DNA of 64,000 bases, from the NCBI RefSeq assembly GCF_003058225.1, contig NZ_QBUG01000004.1, forward strand, positions 186,001 to 250,000. Reading direction: 5' to 3'. Both the position numbers and the translations under genes were made by a program. Shown piece by piece: positions 38,054 to 46,499 of the stretch (positions within the stretch are counted from its first letter, which is position 1; each line of letters begins with the position of its first letter). Below the pieces are notes generated by a model. It had not been told where the DNA came from and did no database searches. It worked only from the letters and a program-made list of their open reading frames with translations. This stretch comes from Promicromonospora sp. AC04 (GTDB taxonomy: Bacteria; Actinomycetota; Actinomycetes; Actinomycetales; Cellulomonadaceae).

Positions 38054-38101
38054 AGTTCTATCGAACCAGGGTTCCACTTCGGCGGAAGGGGTGGGTCGGG
38101 G

Positions 38102-39082
38102 TTACTCCGGGCAGTGCTTGTTCACCACGAGCACCGGGCACGCCGCGTGGTGCAGCACGGCCTGGCTCGTGGAGCCCAGCAGCAGCCCCCGGAACCCGCC
38201 GCGCCCGCGCGAGCCCACGACCACGAGGTCCGACGCGGTGGAGAACTCCGTCAGCAGCTCCGCGCCCGTGCCGTCCAGCACGATCCGCCGGATCCGCAGC
38301 CCCGGGTTCTCGGCCTCGTACTTGTCGACGAGCACGTCCATGCCGGCCCCGATGTCGGCGAGCACCTGCTCCCGGTCGACCGAGGACGGCAGCCACGCCA
38401 GCATCCCGCCGTTCCCCACCGGCACACCGGTGACGGCCGTCAGCTCCGCGCCCCAGGCGTTGGCCTGCACAATCGCGTGCTGCAGCGCCCGCTCGGCCTG
38501 CGGAGACCCGTCCACGCCGACGACGATGCGGCGCACCTCCCGGATCTCGGCCGCCCCGGGCGCCGTGTCGGTCTCCGAGGCTGCCGCGCCCCCGGGCTCG
38601 CCCGGTTCGGCGTCCGGCGCCTTCCACGAGACGCCCCGGTTGGTCTCCGCGCGCAGCGGCACCACGACCACCGGACACTTCGCGTGCGCGGGCAGCGCGG
38701 ACGACACCGTGCCCAGCAGCCGCTCCGTGAACCCACCCCGGCCGCGCGTACCGACGACGGCGAGCCCGTGGTCGGCGGACAGCTCCACGAGCACGCCCGC
38801 GGCGTCACCGGTGGCGACCTCCGTGGTGGCGCGCACGCCGGCGTCGGCCACACGAGCCTCCGCCTCGACCAGGACCGCCTTGGCGCCCTCCTGGATGGTG
38901 GTGTCGTCGAGGGCGGCGTACCCGCCGTCGAGCGACGCGGCCGTGAACGACGGCAGTGAATAGCTGCACACGATGTGCAACGCCCAGCCCACCCGATGTG
39001 CGTAAGCGGTAGCCCAGTCCAGCGCGTGCAGACTCGCGGCCGATCCGTCCACCCCGACCAGTACGACCTCGGATCGTGTCAT
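38102..39082 (-). CDS. Universal stress protein with two Usp domains
   Basis: A 326-residue tandem Usp protein, common in actinobacteria. Both domains keep the ATP-binding signature: GTRGRGGFTERLLGTVSSAL in the first and GSRGRGGFRGLLLGSTSQAV in the second. They start with VVLVGVDGS and IVVGVDGS. It probably binds ATP and acts in dormancy or stress adaptation. ATG at 39082 with AAAGGG upstream; a 13-codon longer frame lacks a ribosome site. Confidence 0.92.
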   Translation of the reverse strand: MTRSEVVLVGVDGSAASLHALDWATAYAHRVGWALHIVCSYSLPSFTAASLDGGYAALDDTTIQEGAKAVLVEAEARVADAGVRATTEVATGDAAGVLVELSADHGLAVVGTRGRGGFTERLLGTVSSALPAHAKCPVVVVPLRAETNRGVSWKAPDAEPGEPGGAAASETDTAPGAAEIREVRRIVVGVDGSPQAERALQHAIVQANAWGAELTAVTGVPVGNGGMLAWLPSSVDREQVLADIGAGMDVLVDKYEAENPGLRIRRIVLDGTGAELLTEFSTASDLVVVGSRGRGGFRGLLLGSTSQAVLHHAACPVLVVNKHCPE

Positions 39083-39184
39083 CGCCAGCCCTTTCTTCGG
39101 CAGTGCACCTTTGCAATCCAACGCTACCGGCGGCGCGCGGATTATGGGTAACTGCCGGCAAAAAGACTGCAGAAAAATGGCAAA

Positions 39185-39255
39185 GCAGAGCGCCCGTCCT
39201 GTCTACGAGCCCGACCACCGGGGTCGAGCCTGCCGAGACCGGACAGGCGCTCTGC
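39185..39255 (-). terminator. Imperfect long hairpin after the NlpC/P60 gene
   Basis: 19-nt arms (39185-39203 and 39237-39255, mostly complementary with a few mismatches). On the minus strand T-rich DNA follows (TTTGCCATTTTTCTG). It lies 24 bp beyond the NlpC stop and fits an intrinsic terminator. Confidence 0.55.
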
Positions 39256-39278
39256 TGAGCAGTCCTGCGGGGCCGAGA

Positions 39279-40052
39279 TCAGCCCATGCGGACGAACGTG
39301 GGGTTCGACTGCCAGATGGGACGGAAGTCGACGACGGTGCCGGGCTTGGACGCGTCGATCATCGTGTTGCCACCCGCGTAGATCGAGACGTGGCCGGGCG
39401 TCCACATGAGGTCGCCGGGCTGGGCCTCGGAGGCCGGCACGATGGTGCCGTAGCCAGGCTGTGCCGACGACGAGTGCGGCAGCGAGATCCCGAGCTGACC
39501 GTAGACGTACGCAGTAAAGCCCGAGCAGTCGAAACCGCTCGGGCTGGAGCCACCGGAGACGTACGGGACGCCGATGTAGCGGCTCGCGATGGAGATGACG
39601 GAGTTGCCGATCGCCGAGTCGGGGATGTCGACCGACGTGGAAACGGCCTCAGCGGCCTCGGCGGCGGCAGCCTCAGCGGCCTCCGCGGCTTCCTCGGCAG
39701 CGATCTCGGCCTGGTACTCGTCGTTCTCGGCGGCGGAGACCACGGAGACGGCGGAGCTCTCCACGGTGAGCTCAGCGTCGGGCGCGACCGTCACGACGGG
39801 CGCGGCTGCGAGCGACTCCCGGGCCTGCGCCGTCAGCGCGTTGAGGTCCACCGAGTTCATCTTGGCGTGGCCGGTCTCCATCGGAGCGGCCTGCGCAGCC
39901 ATCGCGCCACCGAAGGTCGAGACAAGAAGTGCACCACCGGCCGCGGCGACCGCGGTACGGCGACCTACGGCGGCGTTCTGGGCAAGCTCGGTGAGCGGAG
40001 TCACGGGTCGTCGCGCAGCCCGATGGCGTGCGCGGGTGGTACGTGCAGTCAC
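39279..40052 (-). CDS. NlpC/P60 peptidoglycan endopeptidase, riboswitch controlled
   Basis: A 257-residue secreted hydrolase. A basic N-terminus and signal/anchor segment (about 33-56) lead to an Ala/Glu-rich helical linker (about 110-140) and a C-terminal NlpC/P60 domain. The catalytic Cys176 is in SGFDCSGFTAYVYGQ and His221 in TPGHVSIYAGG. It cleaves stem peptides during wall remodelling. GTG at 40052 is chosen because AAGGAGAGG precedes it; a longer frame to 40148 would run into the riboswitch. Confidence 0.9.
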   Translation of the reverse strand: MTARTTRARHRAARRPVTPLTELAQNAAVGRRTAVAAAGGALLVSTFGGAMAAQAAPMETGHAKMNSVDLNALTAQARESLAAAPVVTVAPDAELTVESSAVSVVSAAENDEYQAEIAAEEAAEAAEAAAAEAAEAVSTSVDIPDSAIGNSVISIASRYIGVPYVSGGSSPSGFDCSGFTAYVYGQLGISLPHSSSAQPGYGTIVPASEAQPGDLMWTPGHVSIYAGGNTMIDASKPGTVVDFRPIWQSNPTFVRMG

Positions 40053-40068
40053 GTAGAACCTCTCCTTG

Positions 40069-40250
40069 TACGCCTTCGAGGTCAGCTGTCGGGTTCGGGT
40101 GGGAGAAATCACCCGGCCGTGCAATTCCGAAGAACTACCCGGCTTCACCCCGAGGACGCGCCCTGGCGCCCAGTGGTGGGTCCCCCGCCTCTGTCATGCG
40201 GTCGTCTTGGGGCCTCAGCCGGTGACAGAGTTCGGCGTCCGTCCGAGGAC
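40069..40250 (-). promoter_or_regulatory. c-di-AMP riboswitch (ydaO/yuaA class)
   Basis: The minus-strand leader contains the conserved blocks of this class in order: GACGCCGAAC at the 5' side, GGCGGGGGACCCACC, CGGGGTGAAGCC, then CCCGAACCCGACAGCTGACC and the closing CTCGAAGGCGT. The GACAGCT..CCTCG..AGGCG end is diagnostic. The aptamer ends a few bases before the AAGGAGAGG ribosome site. In actinobacteria this riboswitch commonly controls NlpC/P60 and Rpf-type wall hydrolases; high c-di-AMP would turn expression off. Confidence 0.88.
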
Positions 40251-40387
40251 TCCCACGAATAACTCCGGGGGAGCGATCCGAACGTACCGGACGTCACCCC
40301 CGATGTCACGTTCCGGCAACGAATGCCATGCCGTGTCGGAAATGCGGTTGCGCCTTTCCGACAAACCGGGCAGTCCGGAGGGCTCGC
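40251..40387. other. Gap between the riboswitch and the DtxR-type gene
   Basis: It should contain the NlpC promoter and the 3' end of the DtxR-type transcript. I see no clear -10/-35 or long hairpin. Confidence 0.3.
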
Positions 40388-41104
40388 TCAGGCCGTCGCG
40401 ACGAAGAGATGGCGGGCCAGATCCTCGCTGAGCTCGAGCGCCGTACCGGCGCCGTCGACGGTCACGGTGTAGGTCCCGTCGCTCAGCTCCGCGGTGATCC
40501 GCGAGCCGGGCACCAGGCCGGCGTCGGACAGGCGAGCGAGCAGCTCGACGTCCGTCTGCAGCGGCTCCGCGATGCGGGTCAGCGACGCCGCGAGCGGCTC
40601 GCCCTTGACGCCCTTCTTCGCCGCCGCCTCGAAGGCGGACGGCAGGGAGATCACGCCCGTCAGGAACGGCACGTCCGTGTAGGCCTCGCCGAGCTCCGAC
40701 AGGCCGGGGATCGGGTTGCCGTACGGGTCGTGGTGCGGGTGGTCCAGCAGGCCCACGAGGCGCTTCTCCACGAGGTCGCTCATGACGTGCTCCCACCGGC
40801 ACGCCTCGACGTGCACGTGCTCCCAGTCGAGCTTGATGACGTCGGTCAGCAGGCGCTCCGCGAGACGGTGCTTGCGCATCACGCGCATCGCCTTGTCGTG
40901 GCCCAGCTCGGTCAGCTCGAGGTGGCGGTCGCCGGTCACGATCACGAGCCCGTCGCGCTCCATGCGCGCGACCGTCTGCGACACCGTCGGCCCGGAATGC
41001 CCCAGGCGCTCCGCGATGCGCGCGCGCAGGGGGGTGATGCCCTCCTCGTCGAGCTCGTAGATCGTCTTGAGGTACATCTCGGTGGTGTCGATCAGATCCG
41101 TCAC
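40388..41104 (-). CDS. DtxR/IdeR-family metal-dependent repressor
   Basis: A 238-residue protein. The N-terminal winged HTH (IDTTEMYLKTIYELDEEG to RMERDGLV) is followed by a dimerisation/metal domain with the ligands of iron- or manganese-sensing members: RKHRLAERLL and HVHVEACRWEHVMSD (Cys, Glu, His). A C-terminal FeoA/SH3-like domain follows. GTG at 41104 is preferred to an ATG 15 nt upstream because GGGAG lies 6 nt before it and family members start with this motif. Probably an iron (IdeR) or manganese regulator; sequence alone does not decide. Confidence 0.88.
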   Translation of the reverse strand: MTDLIDTTEMYLKTIYELDEEGITPLRARIAERLGHSGPTVSQTVARMERDGLVIVTGDRHLELTELGHDKAMRVMRKHRLAERLLTDVIKLDWEHVHVEACRWEHVMSDLVEKRLVGLLDHPHHDPYGNPIPGLSELGEAYTDVPFLTGVISLPSAFEAAAKKGVKGEPLAASLTRIAEPLQTDVELLARLSDAGLVPGSRITAELSDGTYTVTVDGAGTALELSEDLARHLFVATA

Positions 41105-41175
41105 GTCAGCTCCCGTCATGCGCGCAGCCGTCCAGTCGCCCCTGGGCTCGGCGCCCCGGGCGTCGGCCCAGGTTC

Positions 41176-41182
41176 TAGTCTA
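41176..41182. promoter_or_regulatory. Overlapping divergent -10 boxes of serC and the DtxR-type gene
   Basis: TAGTCT (41176-41181, plus) lies 6 nt before the serC GTG, so serC is leaderless. On the minus strand TAGACT (41182-41177) overlaps it almost completely, inside the near-palindrome CTAGTCTAG. The two promoters must compete. Confidence 0.5.
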
Positions 41183-41187
41183 GTTCT

Positions 41188-42297
41188 GTGCCACTGACAA
41201 TCCCGACACACCTGCTGCCCAGCGACGGCCGTTTCGGCTCCGGCCCCTCCAAGGTGCGCCAGGGCCAGGTCGATCATCTCGTGGCGAACGCCCATGTGCT
41301 CGGCACATCCCACCGCAAGGCACCCGTCAAGGACCTGGTGCGCCGCATTCGTGAGGGTGTCACGGAGCTGCTCGGCGCGCCCGAAGATTACGAGGTGGCG
41401 CTCGGCAACGGCGGTTCCACCGCCTTCTGGGACGTCGCGACGCTCTGCCTCGTGGAGCGCAAGGCGCAGCACGCCTCGTTCGGCGAGTTCGGCGGCAAGT
41501 TCGCCACGGCCACCTCGCGCGCCCCGTTCCTCGAGCCCTCCCAGGTGATCTCGGCGAAGCCGGGCACGGTCGCCTACCTCGAGCCCGCCGACGACGTCGA
41601 CACCTACGCCACCCCGCACAACGAGACCTCGACGGGGGCGATGGCCCCGGTGCGGCGCCCGTCCGGGCCCGACGGCGCCGTCGTGCTCACCGACGCGACG
41701 TCCGGCGCCGGTGCCCTGCCCGTGGACCTGAGCCAGACCGATGCCTACTACTTCGCCCCGCAGAAGGCGTTCGCGGCCGACGGCGGCCTGTGGCTCGCCG
41801 TCCTCTCCCCCGCCGCCGTCGAGCGCGCCGCACGGGTCGAGGCCTCGGGACGCTGGGTACCGGAGTTCCTGTCGCTGACGACGGCGATCGAGAACTCGCG
41901 CCAGGACCAGACCCTCAACACGCCCGCCGTCGCGACGCTGCTGCTCCTGGCCGACCAGGTGGAGTGGCTGATCGGCCAGGGCGGGCTGGAGTGGTCGACG
42001 AAGCGCTGTGCGACGTCGGCCGAGACCCTCTATTCCTGGGCCGAGGCCAGGGAGTGGGCGACGCCGTTCGTGGAGCGCCCCGAGGAGCGGTCCACGGTGG
42101 TCGGCACTATCGACCTGGCCCCCGAGATCGACGCCGGGCGGGTGCTCTCCGAGCTGAGCGCGAACGGCGTCCAGGACGTGTTCGCGTACCGGAAGCTCGG
42201 GCGCAACCAGCTCCGCGTCGGGATGTTCCCGGCCGTCGAGCCCGACGACGTCGCCGCGCTCACCGCGTGCGTCGACTACATCGTCGAAAGCCTCTGA
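41188..42297 (+). CDS. serC: Phosphoserine aminotransferase
   Basis: A 369-residue actinobacterial-type SerC (PLP fold type I) making 3-phosphoserine from 3-phosphohydroxypyruvate and glutamate. Landmarks: FGSGPSKVR near the N-terminus, LGTSHRKAPVK, GNGGSTAFWD, the Asp before TSGAGALPVD and the PLP Lys in YYFAPQKAFAADGG. Leaderless GTG start. Confidence 0.95.
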   Translation: MPLTIPTHLLPSDGRFGSGPSKVRQGQVDHLVANAHVLGTSHRKAPVKDLVRRIREGVTELLGAPEDYEVALGNGGSTAFWDVATLCLVERKAQHASFGEFGGKFATATSRAPFLEPSQVISAKPGTVAYLEPADDVDTYATPHNETSTGAMAPVRRPSGPDGAVVLTDATSGAGALPVDLSQTDAYYFAPQKAFAADGGLWLAVLSPAAVERAARVEASGRWVPEFLSLTTAIENSRQDQTLNTPAVATLLLLADQVEWLIGQGGLEWSTKRCATSAETLYSWAEAREWATPFVERPEERSTVVGTIDLAPEIDAGRVLSELSANGVQDVFAYRKLGRNQLRVGMFPAVEPDDVAALTACVDYIVESL

Positions 42298-42373
42298 CCA
42301 GCCTGATCACGTCCGCAATACCCCCTTGACGGGGAGTTCTGCCTATTGTCCGGGAGTACAGGGACTCTGTAAC

Positions 42374-42393
42374 GTTCCCGCAACGGCGGGAAC
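42374..42393. repeat. Perfect 8-bp hairpin upstream of the MHYT gene
   Basis: GTTCCCGC-AACG-GCGGGAAC, 24 bp before the start codon. It could be an operator or a 5'-UTR hairpin. Confidence 0.4.
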
Positions 42394-42417
42394 CATTCTG
42401 AGGGGCTGTTCAACACC

Positions 42418-43269
42418 ATGCCAGTGATCGACCACTTCACATTCGGGATCGTGACGCCCCTGCTGGCGTACGCGATCTCGTGTACCGGCGCAGCGACGGG
42501 CCTCGCGTGCACGTCCCGGGCCAGAGCGGCCTCGGGCGGCACCCGCGCGGCGTGGCTCGTCTTCGGTGCCGTCGCCCTCGGCGGAACCGGGATCTGGGTG
42601 ATGCACTTTGTCGCCATGCTCGGCTTCTCCGCGTCCGGCGTGACCATCAGATACAACATTCCCGAGACCCTCCTGAGCGCGGCGATCGCGATCGTCGTGG
42701 TGGGGGCCGGCCTGTTCATCACGGAGCTGGGCAAGCGAAAGCTCCCGGCGATGCTCGTGGGCGGTGCCCTCGCGGGCGCCGGCGTCGCGGCCATGCACTA
42801 CATGGGCATGGAAGCGATGGAGATGTCGGCGCAGGTCGTCTACAACCCGGCCTACGTCGTCGCATCGGTCGCGATCGCGATCGTCGCCGCAACGGCCGCG
42901 CTGTGGTGCACGGTCCACATCCGCGGCACGCTCGCCACCATCGTGGCCACGCTCGTCATGGGGATCGCCGTCACCGGCATGCACTACACCGGCATGGCGG
43001 GTGTCTCCGTGGTCAACCCCGTCGACATGGTCCCCGCGGGCGCGTCCACCATGCAGCTGCTCGTGCCGCTCGTGATGGCGGTGAGCGTCGTGACGTTCCT
43101 GCTCATCCTCGGGATCGGCCTGTGGCCCACCGAGGACGAGCTGCGCACGCAGGCCGAGTTCGAGAACCGGCTCAAGGCGCACAGCGAGCAGCGCCAGCGG
43201 TTCGAGAACGTGCAGCAGGAGCTGCAGCCGGGTCCCGCTCAGTTCGCGCAGTCACACCGCGCGCGCTGA
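42418..43269 (+). CDS. MHYT-domain integral membrane protein
   Basis: A 283-residue protein with seven predicted helices. It has the three MHYT-type motifs: MHFVAM (62-67), MHYMGM (126-131) and MHYTGM (188-193). MHYT domains are thought to bind copper and sense diatomic gases or redox state. Here the domain is not joined to GGDEF, EAL or kinase modules; only a short charged coiled tail (about 240-283) follows, so signal output is unclear. A GAGGGG-containing stretch precedes the ATG. Confidence 0.85.
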   Translation: MPVIDHFTFGIVTPLLAYAISCTGAATGLACTSRARAASGGTRAAWLVFGAVALGGTGIWVMHFVAMLGFSASGVTIRYNIPETLLSAAIAIVVVGAGLFITELGKRKLPAMLVGGALAGAGVAAMHYMGMEAMEMSAQVVYNPAYVVASVAIAIVAATAALWCTVHIRGTLATIVATLVMGIAVTGMHYTGMAGVSVVNPVDMVPAGASTMQLLVPLVMAVSVVTFLLILGIGLWPTEDELRTQAEFENRLKAHSEQRQRFENVQQELQPGPAQFAQSHRAR

Positions 43270-43288
43270 CAACCCGGCAGCACCTCGG

Positions 43289-43319
43289 AGCGCCCGCCCC
43301 CTGCTCGGGGCCGGGCGCT
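43289..43319 (+). terminator. Terminator hairpin after the MHYT gene
   Basis: AGCGCCCG / CGGGCGCT arms (43289-43296 and 43312-43319) with an inner CCCC/GGGG stem, 20 bp after the stop. Only a weak T-run follows. Confidence 0.55.
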
Positions 43320-43368
43320 TCGTCGTCCTCCGGGACGGCGCCGTTGGTGTGACCACACCCACGTACCG

Positions 43369-43381
43369 TTAGCAAGGCTAA
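43369..43381. promoter_or_regulatory. MarR-type operator before the MarR-MFS operon
   Basis: Palindrome TTAGC-AAG-GCTAA ends 5 bp before the -10 box TAGACT (43387-43392). It is well placed for autorepression by the MarR protein. Confidence 0.55.
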
Positions 43382-43386
43382 TGATC

Positions 43387-43392
43387 TAGACT
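43387..43392 (+). promoter_or_regulatory. -10 box of the MarR-MFS operon (leaderless)
   Basis: TAGACT, 7 nt before the GTG at 43400. Confidence 0.5.
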
Positions 43393-43399
43393 GTCACGG

Positions 43400-43846
43400 G
43401 TGTCGTCGAGCTCTCGCAGATCCAGCCGAAGCCCGGCCACCGTCGGAGGCGACCTCCGCGTCGCCCTGACCCGCATCTCCCGCCGCCTGCGCGCCGAGCG
43501 CGGCGAGGCCGACCTCCCCGAGGGGCAGTTCGGGATCCTGACCGTGCTGCACAAGCACGGCGAGATGTCCCCCGGCTCCCTCGCCGAGCACGAGCGAGTC
43601 CGCCCGCCGTCGATGACCCGAGCCGTGAACACCCTGGTGGAGCTCGGCCTCGTCGAGAAGGTCGAGCACGCGACGGACAAGCGCCAGGTCGTCGTCCGGC
43701 TCACCACGGCGGGCGAGCGCGAGGTCGCCGAGACCCGGCGTCGTCGCGACGCCTGGCTCACCAAACAGCTGTCCACCCTGACCGTAGAGGAGAGAGAGAT
43801 CCTTGCAGGAGCCAACGAGCTCCTCATCCGGATCGCCGCTCGATGA
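43400..43846 (+). CDS. MarR-family regulator of the adjacent MFS exporter
   Basis: A 148-residue winged-helix regulator: recognition region LAEHERVRPPSMTRAVNTLVE, wing DKRQVVVRLTTAG. The GTG start follows TAGACT by 7 nt with no ribosome site. The stop overlaps the MFS start (ATGA). The pair is the common arrangement of a ligand-sensing repressor controlling its own exporter; the ligand is probably the exported compound. Confidence 0.88.
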   Translation: MSSSSRRSSRSPATVGGDLRVALTRISRRLRAERGEADLPEGQFGILTVLHKHGEMSPGSLAEHERVRPPSMTRAVNTLVELGLVEKVEHATDKRQVVVRLTTAGEREVAETRRRRDAWLTKQLSTLTVEEREILAGANELLIRIAAR

Positions 43847-45147
43847 GCGCAACGTTCGCCAGCCTGAAATACCGTAACTATCGTCTCTGGTTCGCCAGCG
43901 CTCTCGTCGCCAACATCGGCACCTGGATGCAGCGCGTGGCGCAGGACTGGGTCGTACTGACCGTCCTGACCAACAACTCCGGCGTCGCCGTGGGAATCGT
44001 CACCGCGCTGCAGTTCATCCCGCACATCTTCCTGTCCGCGTGGGCCGGCCTGCTCGCCGACCGCGTCGACCGCCGCAAGCTCCTGATGATCACGCAGGGC
44101 GGCATGGGCGTACTGGGCCTCGGGCTCGGTGCGCTGGTGCTGTCCGGCGCGGCCGAGCTGTGGCACGTGTACGTGTTCGCGACCCTGCTGGGTGTGGTGA
44201 GCGCCGTCGACGGCCCCGTCCGCCAGACCTTCGTGTCCGAGCTGGTGCCGACCAAGCGGCTCGCGAACGCCGTCGGGCTCAACTCGACGAACTTCAACGC
44301 CGCACGGCTCATCGGGCCGGGCGTGGCGGGTCTGCTCATCGCCGCCGTCGGCACCGGATGGGTGTTCATCATCAACGGCATCGCGTTCGGCGCCGTCATC
44401 CTCGCGCTCACCCGGATGCGCGACCTGCGCGCCATGCCCACCGCCTCGCGCGCCAAGGGCCAGATCCGCGAGGGTCTCGCCTACATCCGCGGGCGCAGCG
44501 ACATCGTGGTGATCATGATCGTGATGGGCGTGGTCTCCACGTTCGGCCTCAACTTCCAGCTGACGTCCGCCATGATGGCGCGCGTCGAGTTCGGCCGGGG
44601 TGCGGGCGAATACGGCATCCTCGGTTCGGTCCTGGCGATCGGCTCGCTCGCGGGGGCGCTCCTGGCGGCCCGGCGTGAGCGGCCGCGCGTGCGGCTCGTG
44701 CTGGGCGCGGCGTTCGCGTTCGCGATCGCCATGGGGATCCAGGCCGTCATGCCGACCTACCTCGGCTACCTGCTGATGTGCATCCCCGTCGGCTTCGCGT
44801 CGCTGACCATGCTGACGTCGGCGAACGCGGCGATCCAGCTCTCGGTGGCGCCCGAGGTGCGTGGTCGCGTCATGTCTATCTACATGATGGTGCTGCTCGG
44901 CACCACGCCCCTGGGCTCCCCGGTGATCGGCTGGATCGGCGAGACGTTCGGCCCGCGGTACGCCGTGCTCATCGGAGCCGTGGCGACACTGCTGGTGGCG
45001 GCGGTAGCTACCGTCTGGGCGGCCAAGACGTGGCACGTGCGCGTGCGCGCCCGCCTCTCCCACACCCGCCGCATCCCCCGCCCGTACCTCCAGGTCACCT
45101 ACCCGGACCTGACCCCAGAACCGGAGAAGCAGATCCTGGCGGCCTGA
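43843..45147 (+). CDS. MFS exporter, MFS_3/EntS type
   Basis: A 434-residue transporter with 12 predicted helices and the loop-2/3 motif AGLLADRVDRRKLL. The early motif NIGTWMQRVAQDWVVL is typical of the MFS_3 group of drug/siderophore exporters. The C-terminus is a basic-to-polar tail of about 45 residues. It is translated by coupling from the MarR gene. The substrate is unknown. Confidence 0.88.
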   Translation: MSATFASLKYRNYRLWFASALVANIGTWMQRVAQDWVVLTVLTNNSGVAVGIVTALQFIPHIFLSAWAGLLADRVDRRKLLMITQGGMGVLGLGLGALVLSGAAELWHVYVFATLLGVVSAVDGPVRQTFVSELVPTKRLANAVGLNSTNFNAARLIGPGVAGLLIAAVGTGWVFIINGIAFGAVILALTRMRDLRAMPTASRAKGQIREGLAYIRGRSDIVVIMIVMGVVSTFGLNFQLTSAMMARVEFGRGAGEYGILGSVLAIGSLAGALLAARRERPRVRLVLGAAFAFAIAMGIQAVMPTYLGYLLMCIPVGFASLTMLTSANAAIQLSVAPEVRGRVMSIYMMVLLGTTPLGSPVIGWIGETFGPRYAVLIGAVATLLVAAVATVWAAKTWHVRVRARLSHTRRIPRPYLQVTYPDLTPEPEKQILAA

Positions 45148-45160
45148 CCCGAGCGCCGAA

Positions 45161-45212
45161 CGAGGCGCTCAACCGGCGGCCCGCCGCGCCGAGCGAGGCG
45201 CTCAACCGGCGG
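45161..45212. repeat. 19-bp direct repeat after the MFS gene
   Basis: CGAGGCGCTCAACCGGCGG at 45161-45179 and again at 45194-45212 (33-bp period), just before the long hairpin. Meaning unknown. Confidence 0.55.
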
Positions 45213-45220
45213 GCCGCCTC

Positions 45221-45298
45221 AAGGTCCGCTTCCACCAAGCAGTTGCGCATGGTTCTGGCGTCAGATCCATGCGCAACTGCTTGGTGGAAGCGGACCTT
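45221..45298 (+). terminator. 78-bp palindrome, copy 1
   Basis: Perfect 32-bp arms (45221-45252 and 45267-45298) around a 14-nt spacer, followed by TTTT. It lies after the MFS gene and is nearly identical to copy 2 at 46499-46576. By position and T-run it can terminate plus-strand transcription. Confidence 0.65.
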
Positions 45299-45300
45299 TT

Positions 45301-45467
45301 CCGTTGGGGCCGACGGTGGCGGCCGCTACTCGACGTCGGACGTCAACGACCCTCCCGGCGGCGGGACAGTGTGACGAGCGCGACCACAGCACCCCGCTCG
45401 GCCCCACCGTCCACAGCGGCACGATCTCCTACCGCCGCGGACGCCGACCTTCTGCTGCGATCGGCAC
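45301..45467. other. Upstream region of the AbiEi-N/DUF559 gene
   Basis: 167 bp without a clear promoter or ribosome site. Together with 45148-45300 it makes a gap of about 320 bp between genes. Confidence 0.3.
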
Positions 45468-46499
45468 ATGCGAACACCCTTCAAGATCCCCGCCGACGCC
45501 GAACGCACACTGCACAGGCAACAAGGACTTCTGACGAGTCGCCAGTGCGACACGTTCGGCATCAGCCGCCAGACCCGCTGCCGGCTCGTCAAGCAAGACC
45601 GCTGGCGCAGACCGGCGCGCGGCGTCTACGACACCAACCCGGTCCCGCTGAACGCCCGGGTCCGGGACGACTGGTTCACTCACGCCGAACGCTGGCGGAC
45701 GTGGCTCGCGCTGCTGTGCCACGGCCCCACAGCGATCGCGGCGGGGGCCAGTGCCCTGGTGCTGCACGGCGTACAAGGGCTGCCCCGGGACTTCCTGGCC
45801 GAGGTCGCGATGCCAGACGGAACGCCGCGAAGGCACCGCGCCGGCGCGGTACGCCAGTACGGCTCGTTCCCCACCGACCGGATCGGCGACCGTGCGGTGG
45901 CTCGCCTCGACCATGCATTGGCCCAGGCGCTTCCCAGGCTGCCGCGGGAGAACGTCCTCGCGGTCCTCGACGACGTCGCCCGGCGGCTCGGCATGACGCC
46001 GAACAGGCTCGCCGCCGTCCACGACATGCTGCGCGGCCATCCGGGGGCCGCGCACGTCCACGACCTGTTTCCGCTGGTCGACAAGCGGGCCGAGTCCCCG
46101 GCCGAGTCGTCCACGCGACTCTCGTGCCACGACAACGGCGTACCGCCGGACGACATCCAGGTCCGGATCGTCGTGGGCGGCAAGGTCGTCGCGCGCGTCG
46201 ACTTCATCTGGCAACTGCCTGGCGGTCGCTGGCTTGTCGTCGAGATCGATGGCGTCGGCCCGCACAGCACGCCCCAGGCACTCGTCCGGGACGCTCCGCG
46301 ACAGAACCAGCTTCTGGCCTCCGACCGGATCGTGCTGCTCCGGTTCAAGCCGACGGACAACAACAAGCCGGGCGGGATCGGGGCACAGATCGCGAAGGTG
46401 CTGGCGAAGCACCGTTGGCGCCCTGGTCAGTACGCCGCCCAGGGCGCGACCGTCGACCTGGACCCCGCTGACCGCCGTCGGGCGATCACACCGGTCTGA
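45468..46499 (+). CDS. AbiEi-type N-terminal domain plus DUF559/Vsr-like nuclease domain protein
   Basis: A 343-residue protein of a type abundant in actinobacteria. The N-terminus (LLTSRQCDTFGISRQTRCRLVKQ, then WRRPARGVYD) is the winged-helix domain shared with AbiEi antitoxins. The C-terminus (about 240-310) resembles DUF559/Vsr nucleases: VARVDFIWQL, LVVEIDGVGPHS, then RDAPRQNQLLASDRIVLLRF, giving a plausible PD-(D/E)xK core. No toxin partner is adjacent. The gene is bracketed by two copies of one palindrome, and its TGA is inside the second. Start ATG lacks a ribosome site. The function is unproven. Confidence 0.7.
   Translation: MRTPFKIPADAERTLHRQQGLLTSRQCDTFGISRQTRCRLVKQDRWRRPARGVYDTNPVPLNARVRDDWFTHAERWRTWLALLCHGPTAIAAGASALVLHGVQGLPRDFLAEVAMPDGTPRRHRAGAVRQYGSFPTDRIGDRAVARLDHALAQALPRLPRENVLAVLDDVARRLGMTPNRLAAVHDMLRGHPGAAHVHDLFPLVDKRAESPAESSTRLSCHDNGVPPDDIQVRIVVGGKVVARVDFIWQLPGGRWLVVEIDGVGPHSTPQALVRDAPRQNQLLASDRIVLLRFKPTDNNKPGGIGAQIAKVLAKHRWRPGQYAAQGATVDLDPADRRRAITPV

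Noticed and set aside
40053-40148. Longer N-terminus for the NlpC/P60 protein
   Set aside because: That stretch is the 3' part of the c-di-AMP riboswitch plus the ribosome site.
45468-46499. Complete toxin-antitoxin pair
   Set aside because: Only the AbiEi-type N-terminal domain is seen and no AbiEii nucleotidyltransferase gene is adjacent.
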